A DNA stretch of 64,000 nt from Combretum micranthum (Eukaryota; Streptophyta; Magnoliopsida; Myrtales; Combretaceae): the NCBI GenBank assembly GCA_024138025.1, contig JAMXBD010000094.1, positions 1,612,001 through 1,676,000 on the forward strand, in the 5' to 3' direction. A model generated the notes under the pieces. That model saw only the letters and a program-made list of their open reading frames with translations, searched no databases and was not told the origin of the DNA. Of this stretch, positions 1 through 11,852 are shown piece by piece. Within the stretch, counting starts at the first letter, position 1. The number at the start of each line of letters is the position of its first letter. A program made the translations under genes and the position numbers.

Positions 1-1085
1 GCATGGTCCTGGTTTTTAAGGAAACTAAAGCGAAGAGTTATAGGATATAGAGGAGAGGAGATCATATGCCTTATTTTAGATAGGGGAGCTGGTATCATCG
101 GGGCAGTGAATATTGAACGGTTGGCAAACCACCTTCTACATTTCATCAATTTCGTATATGGCGCATCGCTAGTAATTCCAACAAAGTACATAAGAATCAA
201 ATGTGCAAAAACTTGGTAACATACACTACCTTTCAAGCACAACCCCACAAGTTTTAAAAGTATATGAAGCTTGTGAAGAATATTGATGAAGAAGTAATTA
301 AGTGGTTCAATAAGACCAACTCAAATGGGGATCTAGTCCTACACAAGGAGGCATGGACTCTAGCATTTGATGGGTTCTACCATTTTACGTACATGGCAAA
401 TAATATGGCAGAATGTACAACTGTGTTCTCAAGGGTACCAGGGGCTTACTAGTAGCGGCACTAGTTAAGAAAATTTCTGTAGAATTGTGTCATGTACTGG
501 GAATAGAGACTAGATGCTACAACAAATGCCATAAAGGACGAATAGGTTTTCAAGTCATATACAAAGAAGAAGTTGGATTCGTGGTCTTCAAGGGCCAACT
601 CCCATTAGGTCATTAGCTTCAATGGAGACACTAGATTGTTTGAAGTGTGAATTGGTACCCAACTAGAGAAAGGTTGTCTCAAGAGAGGAGGTCACACACA
701 TAAGGTAGGCTTTTCAAAATATACCTGCACATGCAACAAAAGGCAAATATATATCGACTACCATGCTCACATGCAATGGCTGCAACAAGATCTTCTAATG
801 TGGATTGGACTTCTTTTGTCAGGTCATGGCATGGATGGGCGAATGAAGTCTAGTGCTATAGATCTAATTTCTCTCCACTTAGTGCTGAGCTTGATTGGCT
901 TAACCCAACTAACTTCCCTTGCTTAGCCCCCTATCTAGGAACTGCATGCCCAAAGGACAAGCATAGAACAAAGCGATATAAAATGGAAACGGACTATAGA
1001 GAATGACCTAATAAAACAATGTGTAGTCTATGTAGATGGTAGGGCCACAATAAGTGGAGTTATCTAGATAAAGCGAGATAGGATG
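1..1085 (+). pseudogene. Mutator-like (MULE/MuDR) transposase, 3' part, decayed
   Basis: This is the C-terminal half of a Mutator-like DDE transposase; its start lies before the window. Spliced across frames, the translation shows AWSWFLRKLK, then LDRGAGII (family SDRHAGI block, second catalytic D), then HQFRIWRIASN (family HRFCLRHVASN block). After these come EAWTLAFDGFYHFTYM and NNMAEC (block with the catalytic E), then VLKGTRGLLVAALVKK. A zinc-knuckle remnant (CSLCR, then GHNK) ends near 1065. Frameshifts are visible near 130-160 and near 413, with several in-frame stops, so it cannot make a working enzyme. The plant mobile domain pseudogene follows about 370 bp downstream on the same strand, suggesting one composite element. 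No terminal inverted repeat was found. Family assignment is secure; boundaries are approximate. Confidence 0.85.
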
Positions 1086-1429
1086 TGGGCAGGTTTGAGA
1101 TGTATTCTCATATACTGTGAAGTGAAGAGTATTCTTGTCTTTTGTTTTCTGGTTTTGCATCTAATATTTGTTTTAACAATTTTATTCTTATATGCGAGTT
1201 AAATGGAGCTAAGCTCCATTAATCCATTGTTACTTACCTAGCAAAGGAAGGACCATTCATGAACTATCTAGACAAATGAGGTAAGGAATCCATCCACTAC
1301 ACATCCTTTAAGCTTTCGGGGTCATCAAATTCAAACCCCCAACTACACTTCTCTCTTTTTTTTTTAGGCTTCACTACTTCCCTAGTCGTTAAATAGAGGG
1401 AACCGACATCGAGGCACGTGTAGGTTAGT

Positions 1430-4219
1430 AGACTCATTCATGAGAGACTTGTGCCTTATTTAGAGCAAGTTGGATTCATAGTACTTGCATGCTTCCCATA
1501 CATTCAGCTCAATTGGCATCTCATCACCGCATTAGTAGAGTGATGGAGGCCAGAGATGCACAGATTTCATATGTCACAGGGAAAGATGACTATCACCTTA
1601 CAAGATGTGAAGATTTAGTTAAGACTGCTAGTCGACAGCTTGTTAGTTATAGGTACTACTAGGGGTGGGCGCGGATCGGTTTGGTTCGGTTTTTCCTAAA
1701 ACCAAACCAAACCAAACCATAATTTACGGTTTGGTTTTTTTTTAATTCTAAACCAAACCATTAAGTAACGGTTTGGTTTGGATTATAATTTTTTAAACCA
1801 TTAATTAACGGTTTGGTTCGGTTTGGATTACGGTTTAAATCAAAATTCTAACTAAAATTTTTTCTTGTTCTAATTTTTTTACATTTGTGTAGGTTATTAA
1901 ATATTTATATCATTTTACAAAGTTGATATTATAAACCACGATAAAATGCTTTATAAATTCATCATACTTTTAATCTATAGTTCTCTATAAAATCAATTAT
2001 CCATCAATAAAATACATTCACTAACTAATACATAGTAAGTCATAATTTATGATTTTAATATAACCATCATGTCAATTATCTACCAATCATTTAGCTAAAA
2101 TAAAAAATCATCTATCAATAAAATTCATCAATGAATAAAATGACTAGTTGACAAAATATATTAAACAATTAATACATAATGAAAGTTTATAACTGAATAA
2201 ATAAATTTCATACTTTACAAAGTTAAAAGCTATTAAAAAAAAAAACAATAGTTCATCATTAACAAAAAATTACATATCATGAGCTTAAAAAAAAATTAAA
2301 AAAGAACAAGTTGATTTTAATTAATAGTTACCAAATAATAAATATCAAATGAAATCATATAAATATATAGTAAAATATTATATTTTTCTAAAACGGTTTG
2401 GTTCGGTTTTACGGATTGGTTTGGTTTATCTTCCAAACCAAATCATAAATTTACGGATTGGTTCGGATTTAAAAAATTTCAAACCAAACCATGAAAAAAC
2501 CATATTTTTGGTTTGGATTGGTTCGGTTACGGATTGGTTCGATTCGATCGGTTTTTTTGCCCACCCCTAGGTACTACATCCATCGGATGGACGTCAGTGT
2601 ATATGAGGTTGTTAGGGGGCTATCCCCAAGGGGATATGTCATGTGAATGTCATCTATGCCTTTCCTGGCTGCACAACAATTTTGTTCATCTACCTGATAA
2701 TACACTGGAGGAGCAGATTATGAGGCGTGCGTGTGCATATATATTCCAGCTCGTGGGTGGATGTATTTTTATAGATAAGTCAAGATCATTGGTCCATACT
2801 ATGCTTTTACCCTTTTTAGAGGACTTGATACGAGCTGGTCAATATAGTTAGGTGGTGTATGCCTTAGCTGGTTGTACCATCAATTGTATCGAACATTGCT
2901 AAAAATGTGGTTTAGATTAGTGGGACAGTTGTGTTGTTACAGGTTGGACATGGTTCGATTTTCTATTATTGCCCCTTATGATCGTTTCAAGCCCCCTTGA
3001 ATAATGGGGCTCCCTTTGCTACTCGGTAGTAGATTGTCCAAGACACAACTCAATACCCCTCCCATATGGTTTTTGCATATAGGGAGGCATTTGACATACT
3101 AGGAGCTCGACAAGTACATTTACTTTCCCACTATTTTCTTAATTTCTCAATTACTATTACTTTTATGTAATGAGTTTTGTGTTGTGTGACAAGTTGTGTG
3201 GATGCCTTATACGGACGAGATTATGAGTAAACTTCTGCCGTAGTATCGGTGCAGTATTGATACGTGGACGGCTTATGTCCCCCTCATCCGCTTCTGCTAT
3301 ATGTAGAGTGGAATTCGTAGACCATGTCATGCTATGGTTTAGAGGGTACTAAAGAATTTCATCAAAAGTCAATACTGAACCAAATTTACATGAAATGGAC
3401 ATAAGAGGGAGGCTCGAGATAGATTGGTTGGTCTATCATAATGTCTATCATGGGATATGGAATGAGAGGCGGGATCGATTGGTCCCTCTTGAGCCTCTTT
3501 TTAGTGCCGATCCAGTTTATCTCCGCCGATACAAGAGAGTGATAAGATAATACGTTAGCCATAGTGGAGATACGTTCAGTGCATTAATAAGTTATGAATT
3601 TTTAATTTGGCATGTGTAATGATAAGAGAAACTTGGTATTCTAACTTCACGTGTTTCAACTTCTTTTGCAGGCTGATCAATTTCGACGTATACATCTAAC
3701 TTTTAACATTATAGGGGTTCACTCTATTGCAGATGATGCTTTACAGATAGTAGATGAGCATGAGGTCATTAATCATCTTTATCCTGAGTTCCAGCATGGC
3801 ATGCATGAGGAGGGTCTAGTTGGGCATGATGATAGTGATGATGAGGAGGAGCAATAGCAGTAGCAGTATTAGTTTGTCCATCATGCTCCATCTACAACTC
3901 GTGCCACTTTTGCAGTTATAGGTGGATGATGCCATCATACTACACTTCCTACAACGAGTGTGAAACATCTTCTCATCCAACTCCACCTACACCACAAAAG
4001 AGGCAAGCAATTAATGATCATGACTAAGACATGGGCAAGAGATTAACATAGCTCTCACAATTTATGTGTTCCACACAAGTCAGCCCATGTGATCCACTTA
4101 GTTTTAGTCCACTAGTAGATGAAGCTGAAGAACAAGAAGCAGCACCTGCATAGCGTGGTCAGCGATCCATAGCGTCAAGGATTGCTCGAAGTCTACGAAA
4201 GAGCACTCAGAGGCAATAA
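1430..4219 (+). pseudogene. Plant mobile domain (PMD, MAIN/MAIL-like) protein, decayed, split by a hAT element
   Basis: Joined around the hAT insertion, the translation matches the plant mobile domain from end to end. It begins LEQVGFI, then WHLITALVE, WRPEMHRFHM, TITLQDV, WLHNNFVHLPDN, ACAYIFQLVGGCIF, DKSRSLVHTMLLPFLEDL and AGQYS. After a frameshift near 2850 come CLSWLYHQLYR and LVGQLCCYRLDM. A further block at 3200-3550 carries HEMDIRGRL, DWLVYHNVYHGIW and YLRRYKRVI. An acidic segment (3650-3857) and a Pro/Ser/Gln-rich tail ending in TQRQ with a stop at about 4219 complete it. Likely intron remnants lie at 3110-3190 and 3560-3650. Internal stops occur where Q, R or L are expected. PMD genes act in plant silencing, and transposon-borne copies ride in MULEs and gypsy elements. 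The MULE transposase just upstream favours the transposon-borne class. Confidence 0.85.
1660..2569. mobile_element. Non-autonomous hAT element (910 bp) with 8-bp TSD
   Basis: The element begins TAGGGGTGGGC and ends GCCCACCCCTA, an 11-bp perfect terminal inverted repeat. It is flanked by the 8-bp direct repeat GGTACTAC (1652-1659 and 2570-2577). TIR type and TSD length are those of the hAT superfamily. Subterminal arms are packed with GGTTTGGTTCGG-type repeats in both orientations; the middle is AT-rich and noncoding. Taking out the element plus one TSD joins the PMD reading frame without a shift. It carries no transposase and would have depended on one in trans. Confidence 0.93.
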
Positions 4220-5140
4220 GATTGTAGATTACTTTTTTATCAATGTTAGTGAATGCTACTAACTGAAAACATGTGCACTCTTGGATTTAGACTTGCGTAA
4301 TTAACTTTATTTTAATTAATGTAATGATCCATTTTACTTCTAATTAAGGGTATGGTGTGGAGTTTTTGAGCAAAGGATACTAGAGTTCATGGGTTAATGA
4401 ATATTTTTATGTAGGTTTGATGTATTTGGATTGGTTGTTTAAGTGAAAAATTTTGGCATTTTGCGGGTTTGTTTGTGTAAATGTTGAAGTCTGTAGTCAG
4501 GGCATCATCCGAGATGATGCCTTCTATTCAAACTCTAGGTGCTATCAAAGATACCACCTATAGTACAAATTTGAAGGCGTTGTCTAGCTTATATCCATAT
4601 TATTTTTCCAAACATGCCTATTTTCATTTTAAAAAAAATGGACCCAAAATGACCAAAAAACCTTGAGTTAGATTAGGTTACACCAATTAAACCTCAATCC
4701 AAACTAAATTGAAAATTTAAACTTATTTCAAAATTATTCGAAGAGTAAATTATTGGTGGAAGCAAATGAAAATGATTGCATATAAAAAAAATCTAACATA
4801 TTTCTTTTATTTACATTATTAAAATTTAATTATTTTTTTATTAAGATATATGTACTATTATTATCAAATTCAATATATTATTGAAGTCCAAGATAATTTA
4901 AAAAGATAAAACTAATATACGGTCAAAGAGGATGCAACTGGGCAGGTTAATATAGGTATTCAACCCATCCGACCCACTAAATCTCCTCTAAGGTCACGAG
5001 TGGGGTCGCGGGTCATAATTGTGACTCATTAGGAAACCCAACCCACAAACTAAGGGACAAGGAAAATATAAAATAATAATTTAATAAATAATTATAGAAA
5101 TGCTACTGAAATAAAAATAATTTCAGTTTTAAATAACTTG
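4220..5140. other. Noncoding stretch with hAT-like debris
   Basis: No gene is supported here. The short open frame at 4481-4666 follows the PMD tail and matches nothing I recognise. Bases 4917-5060 hold GGGTCGCGGGTC and AACCCAACCCAC motifs of the kind found in the arms of degraded hAT elements, but I could not find both ends or a TSD. The remainder is plain AT-rich sequence. Confidence 0.4.
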
Positions 5141-5144
5141 AAGT

Positions 5145-6940
5145 AGTCTCTTAAATAGACGAGTTTGTGCACTAATAAACTCGTCTCTTCAGGAAATGGG
5201 TATATATAATTATATTGACACTGTCTCATGAATAGATGAGGTCCAATAAATTTTTTCAAAATCAAAAGAAATAGAAAATGCGAGATGGAAAACAAAAGAA
5301 AGAGAGAGGGAGATGAGGCCTAGATTTATGGTAAAGAGAGAAGCAAGTAATGGCATGAAAAAAAGACAGGAGAGAAGGCAGGCCCATCAGGAAAGTTAAA
5401 AAAGAAAGGATAAGGCCTGCTGATTTGAAATACTAAAGAATGCATTGGGAAATGGAAGAAACGCGAAGGGTGTGAAAATTTTAGATGGAAAATATTAACC
5501 TTGTCTCTTCAAGAAACAAAATTAGTGCAATTATATGAACCTTTGTTAAGCTCTCTTAAATGCAATTTTGATGATAACAAAAGAGAAGAAATTACTAATA
5601 AATTTGTTAAGTGTGTAGTGATTTATTAAGTTAAAAGTTAAGCAATCAAATCATCCAAGAGCATGTTCAAAATGTTCTTAATAAAGAAAGTCAGATGAAT
5701 CTAATCAATTTAGAAGGAACTTCAGAGATTAGTATGTTATAAAGAATGCAAAAGAACACTGTCCAGAGAGAACTCCATAATGTATACTAGGAAAACATCA
5801 AAGAAGAAATAAGACCTAGAAGGAATTCTAGAAGGTATCAGTTTATCAAGAACATATTATGACTTCATCTCAGTTCTATTAGAATGCGTCACAAATGATC
5901 TTTAAATAAGTTTTGAAGACCTAGCTCTAAGAAATGAATACATTTAGGTAATATATTCATATGTTCCACTAAAATAGGATTATAAATCCATAGGGATTGA
6001 AGCTAATCTATGAAGACGTTATGAAAACTTTATGAAAGATCATTACAAGCTAGAGATTTTTTGAATCAGAATTGAAGACAGCCGTTACAAGTTTTCAAGG
6101 ATCATTGCAAACTACTTGCTCGTTATGCATTGAACGTTACTCAAATTAATTTAGATTAGTTACATCTAACAAAATCATCATTAATCGTTCTTTTGAAATT
6201 CAAATTAAAGAAATCCAAGACAATTTAACATGGAGGTTGTAAGCCATTGAAGCACATTCTTAAAGAATATAAATCCGAACAAATTCAAAATGCAAAAAGA
6301 GAGAGAGATGACGCATACAATACAAGATATTTGAGATAGACTACAAAAAAGATATTTAAGATGCACTACAAAAATACTTTGTGCTCAATTTGTGCATTTA
6401 CAATCTTTATTGCAACCATTCTACCTTTGCTTCTTCATTGCATTTTGAAGGAACCATGGAGTGTCCTTCACTTGAGTTGAATTGCAAGTAGAGACTTTAT
6501 AGTTAGTGTTAGCTTAAGAAGAAGCTAGGGAGACTGGGTAGAGTTGAATTGTTGTACTACTTGTAATCAAGTTTTTTTTATTATTATTATTAGTGGAAAA
6601 TACCCCGTGTGAAAAACAGGGTCCCTAGCTTGGAGCTGGAAGAATGGACATAGGCACAAAGCAGAACCACTTTATATCATCGTTTTAGCTTTTCTTTCCC
6701 TACTCCTTTTTAATTTTGCCCATATCTTATTGTTTACTTTAAGTTTCATATTGCACATAACTTTCAAGCCAAAAATTGTTTAAGTAATCAAAAGGGAAAT
6801 TTTGGTTTTTATCATAATTTTTTAAAATTCCAAGTAATCAATTCAACCCTCTTTTTGGTTACATTATTAGGATCAATAACCTTAGTTTTTGAAGAGATGA
6901 GATTAATTATTTCCTACATAGTCTCTTCAAGAGATGAGTT
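5145..6940. repeat. Cluster of CTCTTCAAGAG-type palindromic motifs, split by a solo LTR
   Basis: Variants of GTCTCTTCAAGAGATGAG occur at 5145-5165, 5177-5195, 5221-5240, 5501-5517, 6891-6900 and 6921-6938. The pair at 5158-5184 forms a stem (GACGAGTTT and AAACTCGTC). CTCTTCAAGAG at 6923-6933 is itself palindromic. The solo LTR at 5544-6878 sits inside this segment, so without it the cluster would cover only about 460 bp. I do not recognise the family; subterminal repeats of a DNA transposon are one possibility. Confidence 0.5.
5544..6878 (+). mobile_element. Solo LTR, Ty1-copia SIRE/Maximus-like, TSD ACCTT
   Basis: It starts TGTTAAGCTCTCTTAAATG and ends GGATCAATA, where the expected CA end appears decayed to TA. 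The 5-bp repeat ACCTT flanks it at 5539-5543 and 6879-6883. Near the 3' end, GGGTCCCTAGC, TTGGAGCTGG and AATTCAACCCTC match the arrangement in the solo LTR at 58652-60327 (GGGACCCC, GTGGAGCTGG, AATTCACCCCCCTC), so both belong to one family. Long LTRs with this A/C-rich 3' end fit the SIRE/Maximus lineage, an attribution from memory. No coding sequence remains, so LTR-LTR recombination is the likely origin. Confidence 0.85.
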
Positions 6941-6944
6941 TAAC

Positions 6945-9900
6945 TTGTTTAAAATTGTATTATTTTTGTCCTAATAGTATTTTCATATATTTTTAAATAA
7001 TAATGTTAATTTCCTTTTCCTCACAAAACAAACCATATTTAATTGTTTTTTTCAATTAAAAGGAATTATGAACTAAATCATATGGTTACGTTTGAATTTA
7101 AAAGAAAAATCAAATATGCGATTTGATTTGAGAGCAAACTGAATAACCTCTATCACGCTCTAAAGGATACCCTAAACATATCATTATGCCTTGCGTCAGT
7201 CTATGGCTTCAGATAGACATGAGGGTATGATAGGAATAGGTCACTCAAAGGGGTGCGACATGCTTATCATTGATCGAGGTTATACAAAGTCGAATAAAGT
7301 ATATATACACATGATAGCAACATGAGATAACACTTATTTAATCATAGTCTTAACACAGTTAGAATATGAGCTAATATAACACATAGTCTTAAGCATAAAC
7401 AAAAGATACATAATAACTAAATGGATAGCTTAAATCTTCATTCTTTGCTTTGCTTCACTCATCCATCCTACCCAAAAGGCACAAGCACATACCAATGAGA
7501 GGACTCTCAAAGGGACGAACCATAGGCTGCCCCTAAACCTATGAAACCTTAGGGTGTGAGCGAATCACAACTCAATGAAGTAACTAAACTATAAGCACTC
7601 ATCAACAATTAAACTAAGTTTATTAACTCCTGTATGCAATGCACCACTCAAACATGTGCTTACACACATACAAGTCTGCATGACCGGAATCCGAATAGGT
7701 CAAAGATTTATGCCTACTCCGGGGGTTAGGGAACCGGTTCAGACATTAGCACCTAGGAAAATCAAAGTATACGGGGTAACATCTTCAAAAACCTTTGAAA
7801 ACATTTATCAACCCGTCATACTAAGAGTTTCCCTAAGTATTACATACTTCATGCAGTCCCTCGATAGGAGGCGTTCATCAAGACAGGTAGTTCCCTCTAA
7901 GACCGTGAGTCGCATGTAAGTACAGGCGGAATGAGGATTCACCATCAAGACCCCATCTAACTCATCATGGCTTAGAACGGCAATATAAGACAGTAATGGC
8001 TAAAGTATGCAATGCAAAAGAGTTGTGCTATGCATGATCGTTTAATTTGTATGTCAAATAATCTTAAATTATTTTTTTAGTGGTCAAGCAGTTGCAGACA
8101 TTCATCAAATACTATCAACTCAACATCACATCATCATATAAAGTCATCCATGTAATTAGAGTATTTTTACTCAATTAATAAGCATAACAACAAGGGTGAT
8201 CCCTATTTCCCAATCAATCTAGTTCGTTATCTTTATTTAGATGCAACTAAGTTACACAATACAAATGTGAATAAAGTCAAGTTACTCACTGGTCCATGAT
8301 AATAGTCAAGTATCATAGTAGTAAAAAGGAACGTTCGATAGGTAGTCGAGCTCACCTATATATGTATAAAAGAATAATATGTATTAATACTTAAATGAGA
8401 TGTAATTACTAGGTAAAGCTAGAGTGCTGTAGAATTTTATTTATTCTCATTCTTAGTTTCTCTTGTTGGGCTTAATTTGGTTGGGCTTTACTTAAGGTTT
8501 TCCTCTTATGTGGGTTTTTAGCTAATTCCCTCTATATAAACATAAGATTCTATTTAGGCTTTTGAACTATGTTTTTACCATATCAATCTTTATGGGCTGA
8601 TGAGCCCTCACACTCATTACATATAATCATAATGCTTTTAATTGGGCTTCTTATGCTAATTCCTATTTCTTTAAATTTTTCTACTTTGCCTAGTTTCTAT
8701 TTTTACCTAAGGTAGTCCACTTTGTGGGCCTTGAAATCCTTAGAATATAAAATAACTTCCTCCTATTGTTTTATTTTCCTTCTTGGCCCAAACTATTTAT
8801 TTCAAAGTTTTGTGTCTATATTCCTTTTTTTAATTTTAGAAGAGAAATCCATGGGCTAATGAGACTAGAATGCATAATGGGCCATTATTTCCATAACATA
8901 TCAATGTGACTTTTCTTTATGCCAAAATATCCTTTGTCACTACTTATTTCTTAATGGTGATCTTAATATCCACATATTAATTTGGTTAATGGGCTTTCTT
9001 ATCTTAATTTTGTTTTTGAACATTTCTTATCTATACTTCTTAACCTTTATGGCCTTAACTTTTTCCCACTTACAATTTTATACCAATAGCCCATTAAAAA
9101 CATGTTAGGGCCGAGAATCAAATTAAGAGCCCATGATCCACTTCATATTCTTTTTATTGATTCCTTAATTTACTCACTTACCCATTTATTGGGTTTAAGC
9201 ATCAATAAGGCCAATTTACATATAGCCCAATTCTTAACTCCTTATTTATATATCTTAGCCACTAATTTCTCTTAGATTACTTTTCCACAATCATCTAATA
9301 ATCTTTTTATATTTAATTGAGAAGTTAATGACCATATTAATTAAATTCACTAAAGAAATTCATATCTTATCTCCTCATTCAACTTTTCACATACTTGTTC
9401 TTTAAACATGATTGATTCGATGATCATTCCCACTTGTTCATCTTTGCATGATGGTGCTAGTACTACTCATACGTGTCCTTATCTTGGGATTCATCAAGTT
9501 ATATGTCAAGATACCACTTTTATTTAACTAGGAAGGAAATAATATAAAATGGAAATTTGGGTCAAAATTCATCCCATAGAACCAAGGTCTAAAAATTGCT
9601 CCTAAGGGTATATTTTTGTTGTTTTAAGCCTCTTAAGGGTTTATACAACATATTTAGGCATAGATGAATTATAAAAACATCATGTTTGTTAAGTATCACT
9701 CACAACCAAGTATGTATGGATCCTTGATATTCTAAACTTCCTAGAGGTTTATATATCACATCTAGGTTTAAAAGAGTAATAAAAACATCATCTTGACTAC
9801 TCATAAGAAATAAACAAATATGAACTAAAGAAAAGAAATTCGGATCTCTTGAGATCCTCTGAAAACATGAAGCATAAAACAAGATATCAGTAGATCTTTA

Positions 9901-9950
9901 GTGTTCTAAACTTCATAAGTGCTTATAGAGAGAATATTATATGTATAATA
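6945..9950. other. Degenerate LTR-like sequence, noncoding
   Basis: No coding region is supported. From about 7100 to 8400 the sequence resembles in style the long LTRs at 21.3-24.7 kb and 48-57.5 kb. For example, 8200-8310 (GATGCAACTAAG, then AATAAAGTCAAGTTACTCAC) parallels 21870-21960 (GGTGCAACTACT, then GATAAAGTCAATGTTACTTA). It is probably a decayed gypsy-type LTR in the same sense, but I could not fix its ends. Bases 8450-9500 are AT-rich with many GGGCTT or GCCCA motifs and no recognisable element; 9500-9950 shows nothing. Confidence 0.35.
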
Positions 9951-9954
9951 TAGT

Positions 9955-10345
9955 TTTTAAAAAATATTACAAAAAACTAAATTGTGAAAAAAAAACATGA
10001 ATAATGTCACTATATCGCATCTTGAAAGTGCGATATAATTTTTTTTTTAAATTACATGAATGTTGCATGTTTAACATGCGATACTCATGTAATTATTAAA
10101 TGTGTATCACATGACCATTATGCGATACACAATTAGACTTATATCACATGTTAGTTATGAGATACACCTATCTTTACAAGTTTGGCCGAGTTAGTCGCTA
10201 TATCGCATTTCTATCGCTTGCTAAAAATGCGATATTTGTGTAAATTCTCGTATCCAATCTTCAACATACGACATAGCAATAGTAGTTTTGTAATTTTTTT
10301 CTCTAATTTGTATTTGTGCAATTTTTTCTCAAAAACATTAGACAT
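9955..10345. repeat. GCGATATA-rich repeat family, copy 1 (short)
   Basis: It holds repeated TATCGCAT and GCGATA motifs in both orientations (10013, 10039, 10078, 10121, 10201, 10229). It opens with an AAAATTACAAAAAACTAAATT-type edge and ends near TTTGTGCAATTTTTTCTC, the reverse complement style of that edge. The same motifs and edges recur at 13405-14615 and 36608-37581. Structure suggests a non-autonomous TIR element, possibly MULE-related, but no TSD was identified. Confidence 0.5.
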
Positions 10346-11810
10346 ATCTTTCACCCTGCTTATAAGTTAAAAAGGTGTTTTTAAGGAAGAAAAACATTAT
10401 TTTTAACTACATATGGAAGGGATCTATCCCTAGTATAGTTTATGCTACTAAAAATAGAGTTTTAACAAACGAAAGACTCCTTTTTGGTGGCCTCAAATGG
10501 GAATATGAATTTAAAAAAAGCTCATATTCATATTTCCTTCATTTTTCTACTTATAAAAGGTATAAAAAGTAAGGCTTTTGTGCTATACCTTGAGTTTGAC
10601 AGTAATAGAGTATCACTCCCCTTCTTAATGAAGAGATTCGCCCTCTAGGAAGATAAAAAAGGAAAGATTCTTAATATAGTTAATACCAACAACTTAGAAG
10701 TTGGAGATTTCAAGGATGATTCCAATCTTACCTTTAAGCTTGAGTGTGTTTTTGATTTCCCACTCCAAGATCCCACTTTCTAGAGCATAAAGTTGCTGTT
10801 TTATTTTTGTAAATGTTACTTTTGTTAGCTTGTACAGAAAAGGAAAGGAGATAGGTGAGACAAAGAGAGAAAGAGATGTTGAGAAGGGGGGGGGGGGGGG
10901 GGGGGGGGGGCGGCGCGCAGAAGGTTTAAGTGTAGGTTTTTTAGTATTGAAGAAGAAAACAGAATGACTTGTTTTGGTAAGTCCTATCATTGTGAAGGCT
11001 TAAGGGATATGGGAGGATTATGCATTAAAGGCTTTGTACAATTTTTGCATGATCTCCCCATTCATAAGGCTCAAGAAAACTTAAGCAAGAAGGCACGTTG
11101 TCTTGTCATTGTACATTTCTGTACTTGTGCATTGATATAGTTAGCTTTTGGAAAAAAGAATAGATTTGATGGATTTATCCATGGGAGCACATGATTTTAG
11201 TAAAAGAATTATATGGTGGTTTTATTCTCCTTATGAATCATTGATTTTCTATTATGTACATGGGACGAACGAATTTATTTTCTAATGAATATTTATGAAT
11301 CGAAGGAAACTTTTATTTATGAATTATAGTGATAAATATTTATACTACATGGTGATGTTAAATTGATACAGATAATTCTTGGTATTAATTTTTAAGGGTC
11401 CTATGGTTACGCAATTGGCTAATGCTAGGATTTGAGCCACATAAATAGAGTTTTTGTTCTAAAATTGGATTTCCAGTCTTAAAACTTTGTAATAATATTA
11501 TTGAGCCTGACCCTAGGGTTTGGTTCTATTTCGCGATATTGGTGTAGTCTTCGTTCAGGTCCTAAGTCTTATCAGATGATTTCCGAGCTTTTGGTATCTG
11601 TTCTAATCACCATATGTTATTCGTAAGGTCTTATAGCTATAAAGGAACATTATGATAGAACCTATCATGATATTACAAGGATTTAATCAGAACTAAAATT
11701 TCTAGGGGTTTACAACCTCACCACTTTATTCTTAGAGTTATTTACATTAGATCATTTACATCTTTTTAAGTTTTGCATGAATCATGTACTTTCACACAAT
11801 CTACTTAACA
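10346..11810. other. Noncoding stretch
   Basis: No gene is supported. Open frames here are short and show no family motif I trust. The only marked feature is the poly-G run listed separately. Confidence 0.4.
10886..10910. repeat. Homopolymer run of 25 G
   Basis: Twenty-five consecutive G follow a purine-rich stretch (GAGAGAAAGAGATGTTGAGAA) and precede CGGCGCGCAG, in otherwise AT-rich DNA. It may be a real slippage-prone tract able to form a G-quadruplex, or a sequencing or assembly artefact, since poly-G is a known false signal of two-colour chemistry. The minus-strand open frame across it encodes a proline run and is not a gene. Confidence 0.9.
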
Positions 11811-11813
11811 AAG

Positions 11814-11841
11814 TACACACACACACACACATATATATATA
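11814..11841. repeat. (AC)n/(AT)n microsatellite
   Basis: A run of AC dinucleotides passes directly into a run of AT dinucleotides, a compound microsatellite. Confidence 0.95.
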
Positions 11842-11852
11842 AAGACGTGAAG

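Noticed and set aside
10375..10572. Possible LINE reverse transcriptase end (NYIWKG motif)
   Set aside because: Only a few residues resemble the LINE pattern and nothing supports it upstream or downstream.
10694..10990. Minus-strand open frame with a proline run
   Set aside because: The proline run is only the translated poly-G tract; no protein family signal.
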